Source: JASEHD01 sp964471945 (GTDB lineage: Bacteria; Bacteroidota; Ignavibacteria; UBA10030; SZUA-254). From it: a stretch of DNA of 13,843 bases. The notes beneath the pieces were generated by a model. That model searched no databases, was not told where the DNA came from, and worked only from the letters and a program-made list of their open reading frames with translations. Within the stretch, counting starts at the first letter, position 1, and each line of letters starts with the position of its first letter. The stretch spans positions 1-13,843 of the forward strand of contig CAYYIJ010000064.1 in NCBI GenBank assembly GCA_964471945.1, written 5' to 3'. Below are positions 1-6,681 of this stretch, piece after piece. A program made the position numbers and the translations under genes.

Positions 1-5
1 TGTAC

Positions 6-623
6 CTATAATTTGATGATTGCCAATATTTCTTCCGTTTGGGTTTTACACGTACGTTGAAGTGTTGCAACCTCATCAGAATTCCATCCGACAAATTCCG
101 TATCATTAATACTATTAAGATTGATAAGAACATTCAATGCGGCACTTTCTGCTGCGGTGTGCAGCATTAAAGCAGCGACACCTGCATCGCTAATCGAGTT
201 AACATTTCCTTTTTCAGCTGCGATCCTTGCAAGAGCAAGTGCATCAACAACAAGCTTCATCACTCTTAGTGGAACAAGTGCCGCCTCTTTAGTTGCACCT
301 TGAATTGCTGCTGTCCGTAATGCTTTTTGATCCTCCGTCTCTTTTGGAAGACTAAATGCCTCCATCACTTTGTTGAATGCTTCCGTGTCTTTCTCAACAA
401 GATTGGTAAATGATTGCCGAAGTTCTTCCGATTTCGTAAGAATATTTTTTATCTCGGTTTCAACATCGAGATATTTCTTTTTACCGATAGTAAGTTTGCA
501 TACCATCGATATCAATGCGGTTCCAATCGCACCAGAAAGCGCGGCAATACTGCCGCCGCCTGGTGCTGGTGAATTCGAGGCTAGTTCATCTAAAAATTTT
601 GTAACAGTTTTATCAGTCAACAT
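6..623 (-). CDS. Formimidotetrahydrofolate cyclodeaminase (FTCD_C / FchA-like)
   Basis: This 205-residue protein matches the cyclodeaminase family, which converts 5-formimino-THF to 5,10-methenyl-THF with release of ammonia; some relatives (FchA) act as methenyl-THF cyclohydrolases. The visible hallmarks are the N-terminal PAPGGGSIAALSGAIG stretch (residues 19-34), the KDTEAF segment around residue 79, and GNVNSISDAGVAAL (about 139-152). Its length fits the stand-alone form that corresponds to the C-terminal domain of mammalian bifunctional FTCD. The ATG start is well supported by an AGGAG ribosome binding site at 631-635, seven bases away. It lies 18 bases downstream of the formimidoyltransferase gene on the same strand, so the two steps that are fused in animals are adjacent genes here. 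Cyclodeaminase is favoured over cyclohydrolase because of this context. The TAG stop lies just inside the left edge. Confidence 0.9.
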   Translation of the reverse strand: MLTDKTVTKFLDELASNSPAPGGGSIAALSGAIGTALISMVCKLTIGKKKYLDVETEIKNILTKSEELRQSFTNLVEKDTEAFNKVMEAFSLPKETEDQKALRTAAIQGATKEAALVPLRVMKLVVDALALARIAAEKGNVNSISDAGVAALMLHTAAESAALNVLINLNSINDTEFVGWNSDEVATLQRTCKTQTEEILAIIKL

Positions 624-641
624 AATTTTTCTCCTGATTTC

Positions 642-1643
642 CTATATCATGTATTCAATAATTTTCTTTTTCGGATTAAACTGCTCTAGTTGACTTAAGC
701 CGAGTGCCTCAATTGCCCGAGCGATGTATTGCTCTTCTTTAATGTTTGGTATATTTCCAACATAATAAATGCCCGCCATTACGAGTGCTTCTTTTGGTAT
801 TAAACCGACGATTTCGCTGCCCGTAACATTCATACCAAGTTTCTGTGCTTCTTTCCGAACCGTTTCAAATGCAACATGCGGCGGTGTTATGTGGAAGTCC
901 GTTAAGTTAATAGAAACTTGTGCAATATCAAATCGTTCGAGATAAACTCCCATTGCTTTTACTGACTTCAATAGGCCCGGGACTTTTTCGTTTTCACCCA
1001 TTTCTTTTTTGATCGTTCTACCGCTTTCGCGTATACGCAGCGCAATCTCGTGTGCAAGATCTTTATCACTTGTTGTCAGATTGACATTATATGCGATTAG
1101 AAAAACGCGAGCGCCAGTTACCGTTGCACCTGATTTCGGATTAAATATAGGTTCACCATAATCTGGTTGCCACTTCGGGTCTTTTAATTTTTCTATCAAT
1201 CCTTCGTATTCACCCTTTCGAATAGTGGCAAGATTTTTACGCTCGATCAATCGTGCAGCTTCCTCATATAAATATATCGGTATTCTTAATTCTTCTGCAA
1301 CACGTTTACCATATTGATTTGCCATTTGTACACATTCAACCATACTTAAGCCCGAAATCGGAATAAACGGTACAACATCCGTTGCGCCAAGTCGTGGGTG
1401 CTGTCCTTTATGTTTTGACATATCGATTAGCTCGGCAGCAGTTTTGGTGGCTTGAAATGCTGCTTCCTTCACTGCTTCCGGTTCACCCACAAATGTTATT
1501 ACTGTACGGTTATAATCTTTATCCGGTTCTACACTAAGGAGCTTAACACCTTTAACTCCACTAATACTCTCCGCGATCAAATTAATTATTTTTGTATCTC
1601 GTCCTTCACTGAAATTTGGGACACATTCTACAAGCTTATTCAT
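642..1643 (-). CDS. ftcD: Glutamate formimidoyltransferase
   Basis: This cytosolic enzyme transfers the formimino group of N-formimino-L-glutamate to tetrahydrofolate, giving glutamate and 5-formimino-THF, the last step of one histidine degradation route. The N-terminus reads LVECVPNFSEGRD (residues 4-16), the family signature. KGQHPRLGATDVVPFIP (79-95) contains His82, equivalent to the catalytic histidine of mammalian FTCD. FTCD_N covers roughly residues 2-180 and the second domain about 181-300, so at 333 residues it is a stand-alone transferase with a short C-terminal extension and no cyclodeaminase domain. The cyclodeaminase is the next gene, 18 bases downstream. The ATG start begins directly at the conserved N-terminus, but there is no clear Shine-Dalgarno sequence in front of it. 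hutI lies 65 bases upstream on the same strand, consistent with one operon. Confidence 0.94.
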   Translation of the reverse strand: MNKLVECVPNFSEGRDTKIINLIAESISGVKGVKLLSVEPDKDYNRTVITFVGEPEAVKEAAFQATKTAAELIDMSKHKGQHPRLGATDVVPFIPISGLSMVECVQMANQYGKRVAEELRIPIYLYEEAARLIERKNLATIRKGEYEGLIEKLKDPKWQPDYGEPIFNPKSGATVTGARVFLIAYNVNLTTSDKDLAHEIALRIRESGRTIKKEMGENEKVPGLLKSVKAMGVYLERFDIAQVSINLTDFHITPPHVAFETVRKEAQKLGMNVTGSEIVGLIPKEALVMAGIYYVGNIPNIKEEQYIARAIEALGLSQLEQFNPKKKIIEYMI

Positions 1644-1708
1644 AAAATATTCAATGCTTTATTAAAAATTATTCGATTGTAACGAGTAATGAATATCAAA
1701 CATCATTA

Positions 1709-2953
1709 TTAAAATTCCAGCACCACACCATTCTTCACAACTTTTCCTACATGGTTCTCGCCAAAATGGTACGGCAAGAATTTATAATTTGGAATATCTA
1801 GCACAACCATGTCGGCTTTCTTTCCGATCTCTATACTACCGATTTCGTGCGAGAGATTTAGAGATGCGGCTGCATTGATAGTCGAAGCTGTGATTGCTTC
1901 TTCGGGCGACATACGCATCTGCGTACAAGCAATCGTAGTCATCATCGGCATACTGTATGACATGCATGAACCCGGATTGAAATCGGTTGCAATTGCTACA
2001 GCTACGCCAGCATCGATTAATTTCCGTGCAGGTGCATGAGGATGATTTAAGAAAAACGATACACCTGGAAGCGTCACAGCGACCACACCTGATTTTGCTA
2101 AAGCATTAATACCCTTCTCACTTATATGTTCGAGATGATCGACAGAAACTGCATTAAGTTCGGAGGCAAGTTCTGCACCTCCCCCCGATGATAGCTCGTC
2201 TCCGTGGAGTTTTGGCTTCATGCCGTGCTTGAGTCCACTCAAGAGGATTGTTCTGCAGTCATCAACATCGAAATATCCTTTTTCACAAAATGCATCACAG
2301 AATACAGCAAGCTTTTTCTTGCCAATATATGGTATAACTTTTTCAATCATAAAATGAACGTAATCAGATTTTTTGTCTATAAATTCTGGTGGTAATGCGT
2401 GTGCCCCTAAGAATGTTGGCACTATGGTAAGAACCTCCTCGTCGTTTAATTCAGTAATCGCTTCTAACATTTTCACTTCATTATCCATGTCGAGGCCATA
2501 GCCGCTTTTTATTTCCACGGTAGTAGTTCCATGCCGCAAGAGCGAATTAAGGTAACGGCGTGCATTTTTCTTGAGGCCTTTCTTAGCAGTGCTGCGAACC
2601 TCTCGGACTGTGCTGAGAATTCCTCCGCCCCGTAATGCAATCTCTTGGTAAGCAGTTCCCGTGCTTCGCATAGCGAATTCATTTTCACGACTGCCGGCAA
2701 AAAGCAAATGCGTATGTGCATCAACGAAGCCAGGCATCACTATTTTATCGATGCAATCCAGCACGTCAGCTTCTTTCATGCTGTCCATAGAGAGATCTTC
2801 CATTCGCCCTACCCACTCAATGATTTCACCATTGATGAGAACTGCTCCATTTTCAATGATGCTAAGATTTTGCATTTCTTTTCCCGTCTTAACAAGCTGC
2901 CCGTGTGCCGAGACTGTTACCAATTGCCTTATATTAATGAGTGCAAGATTCAC
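1709..2953 (-). CDS. hutI: Imidazolonepropionase
   Basis: HutI hydrolyses 4-imidazolone-5-propionate to N-formimino-L-glutamate, the substrate of the next gene product. It belongs to the metal-dependent amidohydrolase superfamily. The metal-site residues are visible: PGFVDAHTHLLFAG gives His80 and His82, PKLHGDE gives His250, and ATDFNPGS gives Asp324. GGGILSTVR (109-117), EIKSGYGLD (147-155) and FLGAHALPPE (181-190) are family-typical. At 414 residues it has the usual length. The start is GTG at 2953: no ATG or GTG lies between the upstream in-frame region and the conserved LINIRQLVT (residues 5-13), so GTG is the only reasonable choice although no clear Shine-Dalgarno precedes it. It heads the minus-strand histidine block and is divergent from the hydrolase gene 93 bases away. 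hutH and hutU are not in the window. Confidence 0.95.
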   Translation of the reverse strand: MNLALINIRQLVTVSAHGQLVKTGKEMQNLSIIENGAVLINGEIIEWVGRMEDLSMDSMKEADVLDCIDKIVMPGFVDAHTHLLFAGSRENEFAMRSTGTAYQEIALRGGGILSTVREVRSTAKKGLKKNARRYLNSLLRHGTTTVEIKSGYGLDMDNEVKMLEAITELNDEEVLTIVPTFLGAHALPPEFIDKKSDYVHFMIEKVIPYIGKKKLAVFCDAFCEKGYFDVDDCRTILLSGLKHGMKPKLHGDELSSGGGAELASELNAVSVDHLEHISEKGINALAKSGVVAVTLPGVSFFLNHPHAPARKLIDAGVAVAIATDFNPGSCMSYSMPMMTTIACTQMRMSPEEAITASTINAAASLNLSHEIGSIEIGKKADMVVLDIPNYKFLPYHFGENHVGKVVKNGVVLEF

Positions 2954-2969
2954 AAAAAACGCGTTATTT
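2954..2969. promoter_or_regulatory. Imperfect dyad abutting the hutI start codon
   Basis: AACGCGTT is a perfect palindrome centred at 2961/2962. Beyond one A/A mismatch the arms continue as AAA and TTT, giving a 16-base dyad that ends one base before the GTG of hutI in the intergenic region shared with a divergent gene. The placement could suit a repressor site, but A- and T-runs make such dyads cheap by chance. No matching site was seen elsewhere in the window. Confidence 0.2.
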
Positions 2970-3046
2970 TTTAAGTAGTTATGATTAGAATGCTCAAAAG
3001 ATAAAAAAAAACTCTACCTTTTCCAATTTTCAAAAATCTGATTATA

Positions 3047-3949
3047 TTGATAATAATGATAACCGCAGCATTTATATTTCTGATCATTAATGGATTAATG
3101 AATCATTCGATAGCTTTGCCGCAGCATATCATATCAACTCCGCGGGAGGAAGAGCTAATGAAAGTTTCCAAGATTCTATTAGCTACATCAGAGACTTCAA
3201 TAACCTCTGACATTAGATTGGTCAACGTAACAGGAGATACAATTTATGGTAGAATTCGACAACCGCATGACAAAAATAAAAAGTACCCCGCGGTATTTCT
3301 CATCGTTGGGATTGAAACAGGAAAAAATGTTGTCGACATGATAACAGGATATGATAATGTAATTGTATTCGGAATGGATTATCCATTTACAAACGAAATG
3401 AATTTTACAGGATGGAAAAGCATCAGTACACTATTCGAAATGCGGAAGTTAGGATTTCGGACTATACCACAAATTTTCATTTGCCTCGATTGGTTATCGT
3501 CACTTTCCTGTGTCGACACAAATGACATCACAATGATTGCTGTAAGTTTTGGTGTGTTCACGGCTGTACCAGCTGCTGTACAGGACAAGCGTATAGATCG
3601 TTTAGTTATCATTCAAGGTGGTGGTAATCTACATACAGTACTCGAAGCAAATGCAGAGAGGCTTGGATTTTCTGTCCCTGTATGGTTTGCTGGATGGATT
3701 GGATCAATGATACTTGCACCGTTCGAACCGAATGATTATATCGCTGAGTTCTCTCCCCGCCATCTTCTCGTTGTTAGCGGTGAATCTGATCTCTTGTTTC
3801 CTCAATCTTCCGTCGAATCGTTCTATCACCATGCACGGCAGCCGAAAGAGTGGATTAAACATCAAAGTACACACGTTGCACCAGGTGAAGATGAGTTGAT
3901 TCTCGAACTTACAAATATCGTTGGTAAAAGATTATATTCTGAACGGTAA
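3047..3949 (+). CDS. Membrane-anchored alpha/beta-hydrolase-fold protein
   Basis: I do not recognise a specific function. The protein (300 residues from TTG at 3047) starts with a hydrophobic segment (about residues 1-18) that looks like a signal anchor, followed by a domain with alpha/beta-hydrolase features: a strand PAVFLIVG (81-88), a nucleophile elbow-like AVSFG (Ser167), an acid in SGESDLLF (Asp248) and a late histidine in STHVAPGED (His276). Spacing and order fit a Ser-Asp-His triad, though the elbow has Ala where most family members have Gly. The start is uncertain: TTG at 3047 or ATG at 3056, neither with a clear Shine-Dalgarno, and the frame is open upstream to 3005. It lies 11 bases before the antiporter gene and is probably cotranscribed with it. 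An esterase, a peptidase or a non-catalytic member are all possible. Confidence 0.75.
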   Translation: MIIMITAAFIFLIINGLMNHSIALPQHIISTPREEELMKVSKILLATSETSITSDIRLVNVTGDTIYGRIRQPHDKNKKYPAVFLIVGIETGKNVVDMITGYDNVIVFGMDYPFTNEMNFTGWKSISTLFEMRKLGFRTIPQIFICLDWLSSLSCVDTNDITMIAVSFGVFTAVPAAVQDKRIDRLVIIQGGGNLHTVLEANAERLGFSVPVWFAGWIGSMILAPFEPNDYIAEFSPRHLLVVSGESDLLFPQSSVESFYHHARQPKEWIKHQSTHVAPGEDELILELTNIVGKRLYSER

Positions 3950-3960
3950 AGAACATTACT

Positions 3961-5961
3961 ATGCCTCATGAAATAACAATATTGAGAGACGTCTTTGTTA
4001 TATTTTCTGCGGTCATTATTGTTCTTCTTCTGTTTCGCAAGCTCCGGATTCCGACTGTTGTCGGTTTTATAACTACGGGAATATTAATTGGACCTCCGGG
4101 GCTGCAACTGATTCGTGATACTGCCAACATTCATCTCTTAGCGGAAGTTGGCGTGGTCCTTTTATTGTTCACAATCGGTTTAGAGTTTCTACCAGATCAG
4201 CTAAAACAGATGCGAAAAACAATGTTAATTGGTGGAGGAGTGCAATTGTTTGTAACCATTGGTCTGACTGCGTCAATTGTGAGTCTTTTCCACCTCAATA
4301 TTGGGCAAGCAATTTTTATCGGTTTTATCATTTCGGTGAGCAGCACTTCAATAGTGATGAAGATTCTTAGTGAGAGGCGGGAAACTAATGCGCCTCATGG
4401 CAAGATTTCACTTGGAATTCTTGTCTTTCAGGATATCTGCTTTATCCCGATGATGCTCCTTGTTCCTTTATTAGGTGGTACGTCGGAAGTTAGTTTTACC
4501 AATATTTCCTATAAGTTAGGCGTTGGACTCATTACGATTACTATCGTTGTCATTGCTGGGCGTTATCTGATGCCAAGATTATTCCGATGGCTCGTTCGTT
4601 TTCAAAGTCGTGAGGTTTTTGTTCTCGGGATAATTCTTGTTTCAATAGGGACGGCTTGGTTCACATCGGTAGGAGGCCTTTCTTTAGCGCTTGGGGCATT
4701 CATTGCGGGTCTTGTTCTCTCTGAATCGGAATACAGCCATCAAATATTTTCAGAAATCCTGCCAATGCGGGATACACTCGCGAGTTTATTTTTTATTTCC
4801 ATCGGGATGCTGCTCGATATGAACCACGTTATCCATTCGTTCGTACCCTTGATTGGTTCGGTATTGGGTTTAATAATTCTCAAATTTATCGTTTTAGTCG
4901 GAGTCGTTCTTATATTGAAGTACCCTATCCGTATAGCGATAACAGTAGGCTTAGCCCTTTCACAAGTCGGTGAGTTATCTTTCATACTTGCTCGTGAAGG
5001 CTATACATCGGGATTGCTCTCGAATTATTATTATCAGAGTTTATTAGCTATAACGATTATTACAATGTTGGCAACACCATTTATGATTCAAGCTGGCTCA
5101 CGGCTTGCACCCATTGTCGATAAAATATTTCCTAAGCAGGTGGTTGGCGTCGAAGATGTTTCATCCACAGCGGTGAGGAAGCTCGAAGGACATGTTATTA
5201 TCGTCGGATATGGGTTGAATGGTCAGAATCTTGCGAATGTATTAAGAGAAACAGGTATCCGTTATGTCATTCTCGATTTGGATGGGGAGGCAGTTCGAAA
5301 TGCACGTTTGAAAGGGGAAACCATAATGTATGGTGATGGCACAAGATCGTCCATACTCTCTCAAGTTCATATCGAGAAAGCGAAAGTTCTTGTGATAGCA
5401 TTTTCGGATCAGGAATCAGTCAAATATATCGTTCGCACAGCGAGAAATATGAATCCGCATCTGTTTATCATAGTGCGAACTCATTACTTAAGCGAGATGG
5501 AAAAATTATACGAGCTTGGCGCGAATCAGGTAATCCCGGAAGAGTTTGAAGCGTCTATCGAGATATTTACACGTGTGCTTAGAGAATATCATGTCCCAAG
5601 AAACGTAATCACTGCTCAGGTCGATCTTTTGCATAATGCTCATTATAGTATGATGAGAGGTTTAAAATTGCCTGAGGCTTCACTGAATCAATTAGAAGCA
5701 ATACTTGCGGCAGGAACCACAGAAACTTTTTTAGTGTTGAATGAATCACCAGCAGCGGGCAAAACATTAGGCGAGTTGAATTTACGGAATCTATCAGGTG
5801 CTAGTGTAATAGCGATTGTTCATAAAGATCAGCCAATCACAAACCCGCTGCCAGATTACCGAATCGAGGTGGGGGATATTCTTGTACTCATCGGAACGCA
5901 TGCACAAGTGGATGCAGCGTTTGAGCTGCTAAGTCCGACTCAGCGGGAGTGTTCAAGTTAA
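3961..5961 (+). CDS. CPA2-family cation:proton antiporter with C-terminal RCK (TrkA) module
   Basis: A 666-residue integral membrane protein of the KefB/KefC/YbaL type that exchanges K+ or Na+ for protons across the inner membrane. Residues 1-385 form the Na+/H+ exchanger domain with about twelve hydrophobic segments. LGILVFQDICFIP (151-163) contains the family FQD signature with Asp158, a likely ion-site residue. Residues about 409-530 are a RCK_N (TrkA-N) Rossmann domain with GYGLNG (416-421) and acidic residues at the end of the second strand (VILDLD, 437-441ff), suggesting NAD(H) binding. About 580-660 is a RCK_C (TrkA-C) domain ending in VGDILVLIGTHAQV. The ATG start sits directly before the first membrane segment, and the spacer upstream has only a weak purine stretch. 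The transported ion cannot be read from sequence. No KefF/KefG-type quinone reductase gene is adjacent; the partner gene is instead the hydrolase-like protein 11 bases upstream. Confidence 0.92.
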   Translation: MPHEITILRDVFVIFSAVIIVLLLFRKLRIPTVVGFITTGILIGPPGLQLIRDTANIHLLAEVGVVLLLFTIGLEFLPDQLKQMRKTMLIGGGVQLFVTIGLTASIVSLFHLNIGQAIFIGFIISVSSTSIVMKILSERRETNAPHGKISLGILVFQDICFIPMMLLVPLLGGTSEVSFTNISYKLGVGLITITIVVIAGRYLMPRLFRWLVRFQSREVFVLGIILVSIGTAWFTSVGGLSLALGAFIAGLVLSESEYSHQIFSEILPMRDTLASLFFISIGMLLDMNHVIHSFVPLIGSVLGLIILKFIVLVGVVLILKYPIRIAITVGLALSQVGELSFILAREGYTSGLLSNYYYQSLLAITIITMLATPFMIQAGSRLAPIVDKIFPKQVVGVEDVSSTAVRKLEGHVIIVGYGLNGQNLANVLRETGIRYVILDLDGEAVRNARLKGETIMYGDGTRSSILSQVHIEKAKVLVIAFSDQESVKYIVRTARNMNPHLFIIVRTHYLSEMEKLYELGANQVIPEEFEASIEIFTRVLREYHVPRNVITAQVDLLHNAHYSMMRGLKLPEASLNQLEAILAAGTTETFLVLNESPAAGKTLGELNLRNLSGASVIAIVHKDQPITNPLPDYRIEVGDILVLIGTHAQVDAAFELLSPTQRECSS

Positions 5962-6126
5962 TGAAAAAATAAAGAGCCGATCTTCAACATTTCATTAATA
6001 ACATTTTCTGAATTTGCCGGAATGATTTATTCGGATCGGAAACACTCAAAGCATCAAGACGATAGAAGATAGTTGAGAGATTGAATGGATTAGGTTGTGT
6101 TTGTAATGAGATTTAACCAGGTTAAG
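5962..6126. other. Convergent intergenic spacer
   Basis: This 165-base spacer separates the plus-strand antiporter from the minus-strand acetyltransferase. No convincing Rho-independent terminator was seen for either side. It contains a bulged 6-bp stem around CCGGAATGATTTATTCGG without a following T-run. It also holds the dyad TTAACC-A-GGTTAA at 6113-6125, immediately after the acetyltransferase stop codon. No coding potential was recognised. Confidence 0.5.
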
Positions 6127-6681
6127 TCAATTTTCGAATCTATGATTGAATTCGGCTTTTTTAAGGATTAGCCGCATCTTTTTCTGCTCTATCCGGTAGG
6201 GAAGCCATGTTTTTAATTGGGAAGCGCCAAGTTTATTGTAAAAGCGAATCGCATTTTTATTCCAATCCAACACCACCCATTCCATTCTTCCACAACCACG
6301 CCGTTGTGCCTCGGATAAACACTTGATAAATATCTTTAATCCAATACCTCGTGATCGATATTTCGGTAAAATAAAAATATCTTCGAGATAAAGTGTTGGT
6401 AGTGCAAGAAACGATGAGTAAGTTTCAAGGATAATCGCATAACCTACTGCTTGTTTACCAACAAAAGCGATGAAAGCATCAAAACGTTTCTTTTGCCCGA
6501 ATGCATCTTGGAGGAGTCTTGCCCGTGCAGTGCGTGACGGTCGTTTCAATTTCTCAAAGTCAGCAAGTGCATTGATAAGGGATAAAAATGTCCCTCCATT
6601 ATTTTTTCTAAGCTGTTTTACTGAAATGTGCAGCTTGCTATTTCTTTTGTTGGCTTTCTTCAGAGGTCTGGAGCTGTTCAA
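6127..6681 (-). CDS. GNAT acetyltransferase, diamine/thialysine N-acetyltransferase-like
   Basis: An acetyl-CoA-dependent N-acetyltransferase of the GNAT fold. LYLEDIFILPKYRSRGIGLK (residues 97-116) contains the acetyl-CoA pyrophosphate loop RSRGIG and resembles the spermidine/spermine (SSAT) and thialysine acetyltransferase branch, as does WVVLDWNKNAIRFYNKLGA (135-153). By that family's precedent the substrate may be a polyamine or a lysine-like amine, but this is not proven. The 184-residue frame starts at TTG 6681 and overlaps the end of the upstream gene by 44 bases. The first 16 residues are basic and precede the first GNAT strand (LHISVKQLR). A CTG at 6631-6633, five bases after the upstream stop, is an alternative start that would remove the overlap. 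No ATG or GTG exists in the N-terminal part. It is the last gene of a three-gene minus-strand cluster. Confidence 0.82.
   Translation of the reverse strand: MNSSRPLKKANKRNSKLHISVKQLRKNNGGTFLSLINALADFEKLKRPSRTARARLLQDAFGQKKRFDAFIAFVGKQAVGYAIILETYSSFLALPTLYLEDIFILPKYRSRGIGLKIFIKCLSEAQRRGCGRMEWVVLDWNKNAIRFYNKLGASQLKTWLPYRIEQKKMRLILKKAEFNHRFEN

Noticed and set aside
1644..1708. TTGATA and TCGAAT spaced by 17 bases as an internal promoter between hutI and the formimidoyltransferase gene
   Set aside because: The -10 box lacks the conserved second-position A, and the AT-rich background makes such matches common; the genes can be one operon without it.
2645..2978. Two plus-strand open frames of about 105 codons antisense to the start of hutI
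   Set aside because: They mirror the conserved HutI coding sequence and cross the hutI start; no independent coding evidence.
5977..6041. CCGATC and GATCGG pair in the convergent spacer as a shared terminator
   Set aside because: The arms are 6 bp and over 50 bases apart, with no adjacent T-run on either strand.
6113..6125. Perfect 6-bp inverted repeat TTAACC-A-GGTTAA just after the acetyltransferase stop
   Set aside because: The one-base spacer makes it a poor RNA hairpin, there is no T-run on either strand, and a single copy of an AT-rich dyad is expected by chance; I kept it only as part of the spacer description.
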